Shown here: piece after piece, positions 46,597 through 57,112 of the stretch
Numbering within the stretch: the first letter of the stretch is position 1
How the letters are laid out: every line of letters begins with the position of its first letter
Assembly: GCF_905171775.1 (NCBI RefSeq)
Contig: NC_053492.1
Location: 184,605,278-184,669,277, forward strand
Direction: 5' to 3'
From: Rana temporaria
Lineage: Eukaryota; Chordata; Amphibia; Anura; Ranidae
Length of the DNA: 64,000 nt
The notes under the pieces: generated by a model
Database searches by the model: none
The model's input: only the letters and a program-made list of their open reading frames with translations
What the model was told of the DNA's origin: nothing
Position numbers and translations under genes: made by a program

Positions 46597-46690
46597 GTGA
46601 GTACCAGACACATGGTTAATCAATTTGTTGAACTGAAAATTGGAGTATTTTCTAGTTGCAGAACTTTTAGTATGTAGCGAAGAACTTTAC

Positions 46691-47189
46691 TTAAAGCGGG
46701 GGTTCACCCAAAAAACTATTTTTTTTTTACATTAGATTGAGGCGAGTTGTTAGAAGCACAATCGGGTGTTTTTTTTTTTTTTTTAATCATTGCAGTACAT
46801 ACCGTTTTAGAGATAGATGTTCTCCGCTGCTTCCGGGTATAATCTGCGGGACCGGGCATTCCTAATTGATTGACAGGCTTCCGACCGTTGCATACAGCGC
46901 GTCACGAGTTGCCGAAAGAAGCCGAACATCGGTGCGCAGGCGCCTTATAGAGCCGACTCGCAGTCCGGCTTCTTTCGGTAACTGGTGACGCGCTGTATGC
47001 GACGGTCGGAAGCCTGTCAATCAATTAGGAACGCCCAGTCCCGCAGATTATACACGGAAGACGCGGCGAGCATCTATCTCTGAAACGGTATGTACTGCAA
47101 TGATTTAAAAAAAAACACCCGATTGTGCTTCCAACAACTCGCCTCAATCTAATATAAAAAAATGTTTTTCGGGTGAACCCCCGCTTTAA
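46691..47189. mobile_element. Near-perfect 490-bp palindrome with TTAA flanks
   Basis: TTAA at 46691-46694 and 47186-47189 flank AGCGGGGGTTCACCC and GGGTGAACCCCCGCT. Arms match over most of their length: ATTAGATTGAGGCGAGTTGT with its inverse, AGCACAATCGGGTGT with its inverse, GATTGACAGGCTTCCGACCG with its inverse. The centre is near 46940. Typical MITE fold-back, inserted just after exon 2 of the BDH1-like gene. Confidence 0.85.
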
Positions 47190-47399
47190 AGCAACTTGAT
47201 AGGAGAATGTTTGAGGCCACCATTGCTGGCCTCTTTTTATAAGAACATTGGCTTTCCTGATTGCCATGCTGATTCATTGGCAACTCTGCTTAGAGTCCCT
47301 GCCCGTAAACTCTTGAAAAAGCAACTCTGACAATTGTTTACAGCATGCTTGCTCCAGGCCTGGGGCATAAACAGCAACTAACCTTTCCAAAAGTTGAGT

Positions 47400-47777
47400 T
47401 TAAAGCGGAGGTTCACCCTAAAACAATTATATAACATTACATCCAGCATACTAACGACATGTACAGTATGCTGGTATTTAATTTTTTTTTGTACATACCG
47501 TTTTATTGTTTTCCCCCCGTGTTCTGATTCCCGCGGGACTGGGCATTCCTATTGAGAGGTTAGATGATTGATGTCTGGTGAAAAACTTCCCATGGCGCAT
47601 AAGGCGCGTCACCAGTTTTCCGTAAATAGCCGACCTGCGAGTCAGCTCTATATGGCGCCTGCGCAGTCACCTCTACACGGCGGGCGCAGGCGATGTATAG
47701 AGCCGACTTACTGTACATGTCGTTTGTATGCTGGATGTAATGTTATATAATTGTTTTAGGGTGAACCTCCACTTTAA
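47400..47777. mobile_element. TTAA-flanked palindromic element
   Basis: TTAA at 47400-47403 and 47774-47777 flank AGCGGAGGTTCACCCTAAAA and the inverse TTTTAGGGTGAACCTCCACT. Inner arms ATTATATAACATTACATCCA match. It is the same family as 46695-47185 but with a different centre. Confidence 0.85.
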
Positions 47778-48283
47778 GGCTGCATTCAAACCTGAGCGTT
47801 TTGTAGCCTGAAGCTATAAAACGCTAGAGGGGAAAAAATACATTATTCTCAATGGAGATGGTTCACATCTCCACTCCAAAACGCCTGAAGCTCAAACAAG
47901 TTCTGGACCCTTTTTTGACGGGCAAATCGGGCTGATTTGGGCGTTTTTGAACGTTTGTATTCCCATAGAAACTAATGGAAACGCTAGATTCAAGCGTCTA
48001 GAGCGACAACGAGCGTTTCTACGGGCGTTTTGTCGCTTTAATCTGTTCTGTGAAATAGAACATTCACCCAGGAAGAAGATAAAAAAAAAAAATCTACAAA
48101 CATAGCAACAAGTGATGAAAGAGATGATGATTTTTCCTATTGGCTAAAATAAAAAACAACGAAGTTCAAAAACGTCGGACAACGATGTATGCAAACGCAC
48201 GAATAAGTGTGAATACGCGCGACAAAGCGCCGGAAAAAATGACTGAAAACGCTACGCTCAGGTGTGAATGCGGCCCAAAAGCC
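47778..48283. mobile_element. MITE with GGCTGCATTCAAACCTGAGC termini
   Basis: Starts GGCTGCATTCAAACCTGAGCG and ends CGCTCAGGTGTGAATGCGGCC. Contains repeated AACGCT, GAGCGTTT and TGTCGCTTT motifs in inverted pairs. It adjoins the TTAA of the preceding element. Confidence 0.65.
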
Positions 48284-48672
48284 CTCCAGTACCTCCCAGC
48301 CCTCAGCTCTTGTGCTTCCTGCCCTATGCATCAACACCTGTGCTCGACTGAGTTATGTTTTCCACATTGTCTTTCTGGAGATAAAAATCCCCCCCTTTCC
48401 ATTTCAGTCGTGTAGCCATGTATGCAGGCAGAATTTTCACCAACTTAGCAGTGGGTTCCAGATTTCAATGTGTGTGCCCTAATATTGTTGTCCTGAGGAG
48501 TCATTTTGCTGATACAGAGGGCTGGGAATCAATGAAGAACTTTTAAACTCTCTAGGTCTTGTGTTTCCTATAAGTGGGTGATAGAGCAATTTCTCATGTA
48601 ACCACCCCAGAGGATTTCTGTATGAGGCGATATTATGTAAAAACTTGTGTTTGCAGGCTGTGCTTACACTTA
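48284..48672. other. Intron of BDH1-like gene, unassigned
   Basis: No exon or repeat was recognised. GGAGATAAAAATCCCCCCC at 48378 is local low complexity. Confidence 0.35.
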
Positions 48673-48988
48673 TGTCTCGTTTCCACTGAGCGGAACGGTT
48701 CGGGTCAGTACAGTTTGGCAGGGTTAGAATGGTCCGGCCTATTCAGGTGAGCGTTTTCACTGCAAGTCGGACCGTCAGGGGCCATACAGAGTTTAGAAAA
48801 AATGCCTAGCATGTCCACCAATCAGTGGAATGTATTGTAGCTCCGCCCTAACCGAACCGTACCATTTTTCTATGGCCCCACATCTGAAGCAGGACCCAGA
48901 ATGGTGAGGTTGTATGGGCCGCTTTTATAATGGAAACGCTCAAAATAGCGTACCGTACCAAACCAATCCGCTCAGTGGAAACAAGGCA
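48673..48988. mobile_element. PIF/Harbinger-like MITE with TTA duplication
   Basis: TTA at 48670-48672 and 48989-48991 flank TGTCTCGTTTCCACTGAGCG and the inverse CGCTCAGTGGAAACAAGGCA. Interior GAACGGTTCGGG pairs with AACCGAACCGTACC. 316 bp, no coding capacity. Confidence 0.8.
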
Positions 48989-48995
48989 TTAATGC

Positions 48996-50235
48996 TGTCA
49001 AGGACGTACTGCCCGCTCTCATAGACACGCGCATACGCGAACCACAGACCTTGCACGCACCTATGCGCATGCGCGAATCACGGCCTTTGCGTACGCCTGT
49101 GCGCATGCGTGTGCGCGTTAGACGCACCTTTGGCGCCCAAACAGCCTATAAAGGACGCTCTAGGAATGCTGCACCTTGCGGCTTGATCTGCGTCTGTTCC
49201 TTGTGTTCCTGTAAGAAGCATTCTGTTCCAGTGTATGACCCGGCTTCCTGACCTTGCTTCCATCTCCAGTCCTGACTTCGGCTTGTTGACCCTGCTCAGT
49301 TCTCTGCTTGATTACCAGTTGCCAAGACCCAGCCTGGACTCTGACTATTCTCCTGCCTATCGTTTATGCTGTTACCCTGAAGTGTATGACCCGGCTTGTC
49401 TGACTCTGCTGTCCTGCATCTGCTGCTCTGCTGACCTGCATCTGCTGCTCTGCTGACCTGCATCTGCTGCTCTGCTGACCTGCATCTGCTGCTCTGCTGA
49501 CCTGCATCTGCTGCTCTGCTGACCTGCATCTGCTGCTCTGCTGACCTGCATCTGCTGCTTTGCTGACCTGCATCTGCTGCTTTGCTGACCTGCATCTGCT
49601 GCTTTGCTGACCTGCATCTGCTGCTTTGCTGACCTGCATCTGCTGCTCTGCTGACCTGCATCTGCTGCTCTGCTGACCTGCATCTGCTGCTTTGCTGACC
49701 TGCATCTGCTGCTTTGCTGACCTGCATCTGCTGCTTTGCTGACCTGCATCTGCTGCTCTGCTGACCTGCATCTGCTGCTCTGCTGACCTGCATCTGCTGC
49801 TTTGCTGACCTGCATCTGCTGCTTTGCTGACCTGCATCTGCTGCTTTGCTGACCTGCATCTGCTGCTTTGCTGACCTGCATCTGCTGCTTTGCTGACCTG
49901 CATCTGCTGCTTTGCTGACCTGCATCTGCTGCTTTGCTGACCTGCATCTGCTGCTTTGCTGACCTGCATCTGCTGCTTTGCTGACCTGCATCTGCTGCTT
50001 TGCTGACCTGCATCTGCTGCTTTGCTGACCTGCATCTGCTGCTCTGCTGACCTGCATCTGCTGCTCTGCTGACCTGCATCCGCTAGCCTGTCCAGCGGTT
50101 CCAGCTTCACCAGCAACAACCAGAACAGGCACCTTTACCTCACCATGCTCTTACCACTACTGTCTCAATTCCAGTGGTCTCCGAGCCGGGGTTGTACGGG
50201 AGGTCTCCCTCCACGCATCAGGTAGGTACGTAACA
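48996..50235 (+). mobile_element. 1.24-kb solo LTR with internal minisatellite
   Basis: Begins TGTCAAGGACGTACTG and ends GGTAGGTACGTAACA. AATGC on both sides (48991-48995 and 50236-50240) is a 5-bp target duplication. A TATA-box-like CTATAAAGG lies at 49146-49154. The pyrimidine-rich stretch (CTTCCTGACCTTGCTTCC, GACTTCGGCTTGTTGACC) resembles the other solo LTR at 11788. About 680 bp is a 22-bp tandem array. No gag or pol frames. Confidence 0.8.
49409..50087. repeat. 22-bp CTG-rich minisatellite inside an LTR
   Basis: About 31 units of CTGCATCTGCTGCTYTGCTG plus AC, with Y either C or T. The variant occurs in blocks (six C, four T, two C, three T, two C, a long T run, two C). As 22 is not a multiple of three, the open frames show a 66-base, 22-residue period. 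These are artefacts. Confidence 0.95.
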
Positions 50236-50437
50236 AATGCTAACTTTGCATAGAAATGTATTATGCCTTTTATCTGTAACAGTGGGGTTGATTTACTAAA
50301 ACTGAAAGGCAACATCTGGTACAGCTGTGCATGGTAGCCAATCAACTAACTTCAGCTTGTTCCATTAAGCACTGACAAAAATCTGGAAGCTGATTGATTT
50401 CTTTGCTTTGCACCAGATTTTGCACACTCCAGTTTTA

Positions 50438-51208
50438 AGCCCCGTACACACGGACCGAGTGTCGGGAGACATCAACCGGTTCAATAAAAACTGGCCAACA
50501 TTCGGCCCGTGTGTATGTCAGACGGTCCGACAGAAGCCAGGCGTTTCCCCCGGCTTCTGTCGGACAAGCATTCTGGAAAACCAGCAGCCGCCCGGCTCCC
50601 GATCAGTGCTGATTGGAATGTTCGGGGAGGGGGGGCGTCCCCCTGTCAGAACACAACAGGCTTAAAGGAGTTGTAAAGGAATTTTTTATTTTTTTTTGCC
50701 TAAAATTAATGTCTACAAGGTAGACAGACAGAATAGTGTAATGATTCTGTTAAAAAACTAGTAAATACCTATTCAATTCCTTCATCTATATCGCCTCCCG
50801 GCGTTCTAGTTTCTGTTCTCTCATTCACTTCCTGGTTTGCGGCGCTCATTCATGTAAGAACTACATTTCCCAGTATGCATTGCGGCACGCCCAGTAATTC
50901 ACACCTCCTTGAAGTCTCTAACACGTAGAGAGCGTCCTGCCGCACAGATGACAAGCAGGAAGTGAACAGAACAGAGAAGAAATAGAGCAACTTCTAAACA
51001 AAAATTAACAAAGAGGAAGTGAAAAGAGGAATGTCTGCAGGTAAAAGGATGCTTTATTATGAAAAAAAAAAAAATCCGTTACAACCCCTTTAACGGGGGA
51101 GATCGATGCACTAACATTGGATCGTTAGTACAGCCGCTCCGACCAGAGCTGTCAGGTTTTTTATTCAACCCGCTGGGTTGAACAAAAAACTGTTTGTGTG
51201 TACCAGGC
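50438..51208. mobile_element. GCCCCGTACACACG MITE, itself interrupted
   Basis: Termini AGCCCCGTACACACGGACC and TTGTGTGTACCAGGCT are inverted. Inner pairs CAGAAGCCAGGCGTTTCC / GGCTTCTGTCGG are present. Interrupted at TTAA 50662-50665 by the element 50666-51089. After 51093 its sequence continues with GGGGGAGATCGATGCAC. Confidence 0.75.
50662..51093. mobile_element. TTAA element, innermost of a three-level nest
   Basis: TTAA at 50662-50665 and 51090-51093 flank AGGAGTTGTAAAGGAATTTT and the inverse ATCCGTTACAACCCCT. Same family as 21199-21644 and 30724-31017. Confidence 0.8.
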
Positions 51209-51226
51209 TGCAGTAAATTAACCCCA

Positions 51227-51496
51227 GTAATGTACTTTTCTTTAATCTTTGACACCCCCCACTGCTCCATGTGGAGACCCCTACCTATACACAGCTTCAG
51301 GTGTTGGAAGCTTCACAAGCAATAGCCAGACATCTTGATGACATAAGGTCTGCTATAAGTGTAAGAAAAAAAAACTACAGGCAGTGATGTGAAAAGGTTA
51401 TGGAAGACTGTTGGTGTCTGCTATACACTTTTATGGTTAGCTTTATTACATTTTAAAGGCATGTAATCATTGCTAGTGTACATACAGTATACTTAT
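51227..51496. other. Unassigned intergenic or intronic sequence
   Basis: No feature was recognised apart from an A run near 51370. Confidence 0.3.
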
Positions 51497-52073
51497 GCCC
51501 TGTACACAAGACCGGTTTTCCTGACATGCCAAAACCCAACGTTTTTCCCAACGTGATTCCTCTCAAGCCTGCCTTGCAGACACACGTTCAGTCAAAAAAA
51601 ACGCTCGACCAAAGCGTGGTGACGTCCAACGCGTACGACGGCACTATAAAGGGGACGTTCAATTCAAATGGCGCCACCCTTTGGGCTGCTTTTGCTGATC
51701 CTCGTGTTAGTAAAAGTTTAGTGAGAGACGATTCGCGCTTTTCAGCCTTGTGCTTTTCAGTCCGTTACAGCGTGACGAATGTGATATCTCCATTACGAAC
51801 GCTAGTTTTACCAGAACGAGCGCTCCCGTATCATACTTGATTTTGAGCATGCATGTTTTTTTCCCCCTCAGAATAGCATACACAGGAGTGGTTTTCGTGA
51901 CGAGAAAAAGACTGACGGGAAACACGACAGGAAAAAGTAGAGCAGGTTTGAATTTTTTTGCGGGCAGTTTTCTCATCTGGAAAACTGCTATGGAGCATAC
52001 ATGCGATCGGTTTTCCCGACCAATCTAAAAAATTTCAGTTTTCTCATCGGATAACCGGTCGTGTGTACGAGGC
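51497..52073. mobile_element. GCCCTGTACACAAGACCGG MITE, larger copy
   Basis: The left end GCCCTGTACACAAGACCGGT and right end ACCGGTCGTGTGTACGAGGC are inverted. The interior contains CACAACGTGATTCC-like and CATCGGATAACC motifs of the 5584/13426 family but with extra sequence. Confidence 0.7.
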
Positions 52074-53080
52074 TTGCATTCATTTTGTTCCTTTCGGGTT
52101 GCATGTTCTCTATTAAAAACCCTCTGTGGTCTGCTTGCTCCAGCAAAGTATTATAGGGCTAGGAGTTGCCAGGCACAGGGAGGCATTTAACTCCTCCAAA
52201 GGAAAACCCTGCAACAGAAGAAGCTAGTGGCAGATTACTCCACGTTTTGTTGCCGGAATAATAATAATAATCCTACATAGATGTTGTTCCATAAAGTAGT
52301 TTCTGCTGTGGTTATAGTTACACATTTGAAAGATGCTTATCAATTGCCTTCTATGATATTGCATGAGTTTTGTAGGTGCGTTGGTTACCTCTCTCCTGGG
52401 ATTCAATAAGCCCTCCTTCTCTAGCTAGCTAGATAGCTTCTTAAATGCTTATGGCCTCACCTACCTTCATAAATGCAAATTGCCTGACCTCCCTTTAGAG
52501 TCCCAGTAAAAAAAAATCTTAAACAGTGATTTTTCTCTCTTCCCTTTTAATCTTCAGTTTCTGTGAGGGTGAAGAGTAAAATGATGTGATACCCTGAAAT
52601 TCAGTGCTGGGCATTGTTGTTGCTACCATTCAATCACAGGTAATATTGATTTTCTAATGCTAACCTAATTATGGTAACAATTTCTACATCTGGCCTGCTA
52701 CTAAACATCACTAAGCAAAAAAAAGCTTGGCACTGCTCATTTTCATATTTTCCTACAATAAACAGAGCTCTAATTGTAAGGGTGCATTTCGACTGGCTCT
52801 GAGACCCGTCCTCCATGCTGAGCCACCTTTTGCTGCTTCTGCATTCACCTTGGTGCTGCACGGAGGTAGCCCATTAAAGTGGATGCAGTGGCTGCACGAC
52901 TAGTCCCATAACACAATTTGACATGGGCATGAGTAGGGGCACTGTCCACTATTGCTTATATGTCAAGTTTGACATGCGATTGTGTCTGCGCAGCTGCCAC
53001 TTTTTCATCCACTTCTGTGGACTGGCTGCATGCATGATACAGACACAGCAAAAAGCATCTCAGCACATAGAACAGCTCTT
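52074..53080. other. Unassigned sequence
   Basis: Mostly unique AT-rich sequence. No splice-flanked segment encoding the missing SDR motifs was recognised. Near 52776-52970 there is a probable relic of a short dispersed repeat. Confidence 0.35.
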
Positions 53081-53777
53081 ATGCCGCGTACACACAATCG
53101 GACGCTCAAACTTGTCTTGCATACACACGGTCACACAAATGTTGCCAAAAATTCAGAACGTCAAGAACGCGGTCACGTACAACACTACGACGAGCCGAGA
53201 AAAATTAAGTTAAATGATTTCGAGCATGCGTCAAATTGATTCTGAGCATGTATAGGATTTTTGTGCGTCGGAATTGCATACAGACAGGGCCGATCCTAGG
53301 GTCACAGGCGCCTGGGTGCAGAAATATTTCTGGCGCCCCCACATGGGCGTCGTAATTTTACCAACTCCTCCCCTTTACAAATGTTTCTATGGCAATGACT
53401 CAACCACAGAAATGCTTCCTCACAAAGTCTTCATTAATCTGGGAACCTTACGTGATCTCTTAACAATAAACAAAATACAGGAAGAGAAGCAGAGTACTTT
53501 ATTGGGACATGGAGGGGGACCTCTAATGGACACAGAGGGCTTCTGTTAGAGAGTCTGTTAGATGTTCGGCGCCCCCACCTCTGCAGGCGCCTGGGTACAA
53601 TGCACCCTGTGCACCCTGCCTAGGATTGGCCCTGCATACAGATCGGAATTTCGGAGAAGAACTTTTGTCGGAGATTCCGACAGCAAATGTCCGATCGAGC
53701 CTATACACGGTCAGAATATCCGACCAAAAGCTCACATCAAACATTTGTTGGAAATTCCGACTGTGTGTATGTGGCAT
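53081..53777. mobile_element. ATGCCGCGTACACAC MITE interrupted by a hAT element
   Basis: Left terminus ATGCCGCGTACACACAATCG and right terminus CGACTGTGTGTATGTGGCAT are inverted. The element is split at CATACAGA by the hAT copy 53285-53634. Confidence 0.8.
53285..53634. mobile_element. hAT element with exact CATACAGA duplication
   Basis: Termini CAGGGCCGATCCTAGG and CCTAGGATTGGCCCTG are inverted. Exact 8-bp duplication CATACAGA lies at 53277-53284 and 53635-53642. GGCGCCTGGGTGCAG near the left is matched by CAGGCGCCTGGGTAC on the right. 350 bp, no coding capacity. Confidence 0.92.
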
Positions 53778-54836
53778 TAGAGCCCATAATAGGCATCCTT
53801 AATACAAAAACGACATAACCAGAACATGTCTGTTAAAAAATAAATAAAAAATTCTTAGCTGCATTATCCCATACTCGGGCACAGACTAAACATACATTGT
53901 TTTGAAGGGTGGCTATTTAAGTCTTTCCTTTCATCAACCTAATCCTTTAATCTTTTTATCTTATTGATGATAGGTAGAACATGAGATCGTTTTGCAGTAA
54001 TAACTATTAGCCAGAGAACATGCAAACCAGGCTTACTTCCAAGGATTATTATTGCAAGTCTAAATTTTAATTAAAAGTCCACTTTAAGTAAACCTGCCTT
54101 ACCAACCCTAGAGTATTAGGTAATATCTGGTGGTTTAACCAGTAGTGTCATTGCCCACCACCCTAGTCCACTTTACCACTGGGTTTAACATCTCAGCACT
54201 TCTAGGCATACGGAAAGCATAACCCTTCCCCTGTCCCCTGTGTAATGGCCTGTGCTTGAGTAGCCAATCTCCATGCCTGAAAACTGTCATATGGGTGTGG
54301 GGACATGCTTAATAGTATGCAAAAACTTGCTTTCAAGAAGAGTTAACTTTTGCACAGGATCTTTGCAGTGATGGCACCAGCATTAAAAGAGAAATAAGAC
54401 ACTAGAGTGTGCCTAGTATAGAATAATGGGTGTGAGGCTTTCTTTTTTTCTTTGCCTCTAGACAAGTTTGCTTTAAGGTATACAATATTTCTAAGGCTGG
54501 GTTTACACTGATACCGGATGCGGCTCGCAGCAGGGGGTTCGGTGCACCCCTGTTCTCCGTTTCAGGGATGAATCTGGGCCATGTTTTTGCCTGAACTCAG
54601 CCCTGAAATTGAGCCAAAGACGTACAGGTCTCCTGTGCAAGCCGCTCCAGCCGCCGCTTTACCATCAATTTGACGGCGCTATTCAGCCACTAGTGGGGCG
54701 CTTTTATTCCCCGCTAGCGGCCGAGAAAGGGTTAAAACCACTAAAAAGCACCTCTGCCGTGGCGCTTTGCCAGCGTTATAGCCACGGTGCCCGTTCTCTT
54801 GAACGGTGTAGCTCGCGCGCAGAAGCGAACACACAC
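53778..54836. other. Unassigned sequence with a repeat relic
   Basis: 53778-54500 is unassigned. 54496-54800 has GGGTTTACACTGATACCGGATGC and the GCCACTAGTGGGGCGC core shared with 9780 and 31500. Confidence 0.4.
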
Positions 54837-55366
54837 GTAAGTCACGCCCACATATGTAAACCCTGTTAAAACAACATTTTGTGAGGTATCGCCGCATGCG
54901 TTAGAGTGCCACAAAATTCTCACACTAGACCTCTGTAAATATAAACTGGTAACCTGTAAACATTTTCAAAGCGTCGCCTGTGGAGTACTGAAGTTTGGTG
55001 CCATTCCATGAGTGTGCACAATTTTAAAGCGTGACATGTTAGGTATCCATTTACTCGGTGTAACATAATCTTTCATATTTTACAAAAAATTGGGCTAACT
55101 TTACTATTTTGTTTTTTTAATTCATGAAATCATTTTTTTTTCCAAAAGAGGCGTTTGAAAAATGATTGCGCAAATACCGTGCAAGATAAAACATTGTAAT
55201 GACCGTCGTTTTATTCCCTAGAGTGTCTGCTAAAAAAACATATGTAATGTTTGGGGGTTCTGCGTAATTTTCTAGCAAAAGAATGATGATTTGTACATGT
55301 AGGAGAGAAGTGCCCGAATAGGCCTGTTATTGAGGTGGGTATAAAAGCCCGGTATTGAAGTGGTTA
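54837..55366. mobile_element. Dispersed repeat ending in GAAGTGGTTAA
   Basis: Right end CCGGTATTGAAGTGGTTAA resembles the TTAA-flanked termini of 15605-16131. The interior segments CCACAAAATTCTCACAC, GTGGAGTACTGAAGTTTGGT and GCCATTCCATGAGTGTG recur inverted at 43001-43640. Confidence 0.55.
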
Positions 55367-55745
55367 AATACGGTAAAAAAAAATGTTTTATTTTTTTTTA
55401 ATACAAAGTTTTGTGTGGGTACCTATTTAAAAAGTCTGGGGTTTTTGACTGATTTTCTTCTATACAAGTGTTCTATACTGAGTTTTGGTCCCCCCGTAAC
55501 CACCCACTACCTGATTTGATAGTATGCGCAATTATTTATTCATCCTATTAACTAAAACGGTTGATCAGTCGAAGCAGAAAACTGCTGGAGCAGTGAAAGA
55601 GAATCAAGACTTTGTCTGCTGGCCTGCTAATCAGTAGCTGCTTTGTAAATATCTAAACTGATTTGGATTAACAATTTTCACGCTTTTCTGTTCTCACCAC
55701 TCGTTTTTTGTTTGCAATTAACTACAGCCTATTTACTATTATATA
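55367..55745. other. Unassigned sequence
   Basis: AT-rich sequence with no recognised repeat or exon. Confidence 0.3.
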
Positions 55746-56036
<291 letters not shown>

Positions 56037-56040
56037 CTCT

Positions 56041-56331
56041 CAGGGGCGGACTGACAACTCATGGGGCCCCGGGCAATAGAAGATTATGGGGCCCCTGGGC
56101 TTACAGATGGCCCCCACGCCAGGAGGCAGTGCAGAGGCGGGGCAGCTAAAATCGCGGGATTTTCACATCAAAAGCATGTCGGTTTCGGACATATCAAGGA
56201 CAGATGTAAAAAAAACATAATTTTTACATACTGTGCCTGGTTTTACTGAGCCTGGCATCCCTGATGGGGCCCCCTAGTGGCATGGGGCCCTCGGGCAGTG
56301 CCCGAGTCACTCAATGGTCAGTCCGCCCCTG
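56041..56331. mobile_element. hAT element, CAGGGGCGGACTG family, copy 2
   Basis: Termini CAGGGGCGGACTGACAACTC and TGGTCAGTCCGCCCCTG. The sequence is the reverse complement of 21698-21991, including the GGGGCCCC blocks. No matching 8-bp duplication is seen (ATAATCTCT against ATAGTACA), perhaps because the adjacent TA repeat changed. Confidence 0.85.
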
Positions 56332-57112
56332 ATAGTACAGAAAATGCCTATTTCTCTCAAATTTTGTTCACAAAATCTGTCTAAGCCCAGGTTCACACTG
56401 TGGCAATGAAGCAGTGCGAGTTCACTCCCGCTTGTCAGTCCCGATTTTTTTAGAGACATCTGTGCAGGTTTCTGCACAGATGTCAATGTAAATCGCAGCC
56501 CGAAATCGCAAAAAGTAATACATAAACTACTTTTTAAAAACAGTGCAGCGCCCCATTGCCAGCAATTGCCGCCGATTTGACATGTCAAATCGCACCAGTG
56601 TGAACCAGGGCTAAATCTGTGTTAGTGAGCACTTCTCCTTTGCCGAGATAATCCATCCACCTCACAGATGTGGCATATCAAGATGCTGATTAGACAGCGT
56701 GATTATTACACGGGCGTGCCTTGGGCTGGCCACAATAAAAAGCCACTCTAAAATGTGCAGTTTTATCACACAACACAATGCCACAGATGTCACAAGTTTT
56801 GAGGGAGCGTGCAATTGGCATGCTGACTGCAGGAATGTCCACCAGAGCTGTTGCCCTTTTAATTGAATGTTCATTTCTTTACCATAAGCCGTCTCCAAAG
56901 GCGTTTCAGAGAATTTGGCAGTGCATCCAAACGGCCTTACAGCTGCAGTCGTGTATCCACACCATCCCAGGACCTCCACATCCAAGATCGTCTGAGACCA
57001 GCCACCTGAACAGCTGCTGCAACAATCGGTTTGTATAACCAAAGAATTTCTGCACAAACTGTCAGAAACCATTTCAGGGAAGCTCATCTGCATGCTTGTC
57101 GTCCTCATCGGG
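56332..57112 (+). mobile_element. Second Tc1-family element, 5' portion with transposase relic
   Basis: The frame starting at 56778 reads MPQMSQVLRERAIGMLTAGM then STRAVALLIE. This is the N-terminal helix-turn-helix of a Tc1-type transposase different from that at 18229. It decays after about 40 residues through frameshifts. The element is interrupted by the MITE at 56385-56611 and its 3' part is cut off by the LINE end at 57113. Closing the MITE at its TAA duplication restores AATCTGTCTAAATCTGTG. Confidence 0.7.
56385..56611. mobile_element. PIF/Harbinger-like MITE nested in the Tc1 relic
   Basis: TAA at 56382-56384 and 56612-56614. Termini GCCCAGGTTCACACTGTG and CAGTGTGAACCAGGGC are inverted. 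The interior GACATCTGTGCAG / CTGCACAGATGTC palindrome is perfect. 227 bp. Confidence 0.85.

Larger units (their letters stand above)
50284..51226. mobile_element. GGGGTTGATTTAC MITE split by nested insertions
   Basis: The left part ends CACACTCCAGTTTTA at 50438, and the missing end resumes as GCAGTAAATTAACCCC at 51210-51226. An AGT remnant of the target duplication lies on both outer sides. Between them is the element 50438-51208. Confidence 0.7.

Noticed and set aside
49296..50132. Minus-strand frames with 22-residue Gln/Ser/Ala repeats
   Set aside because: The 22-bp array cycles through three frames to give a 66-base period. It lies inside a solo LTR.
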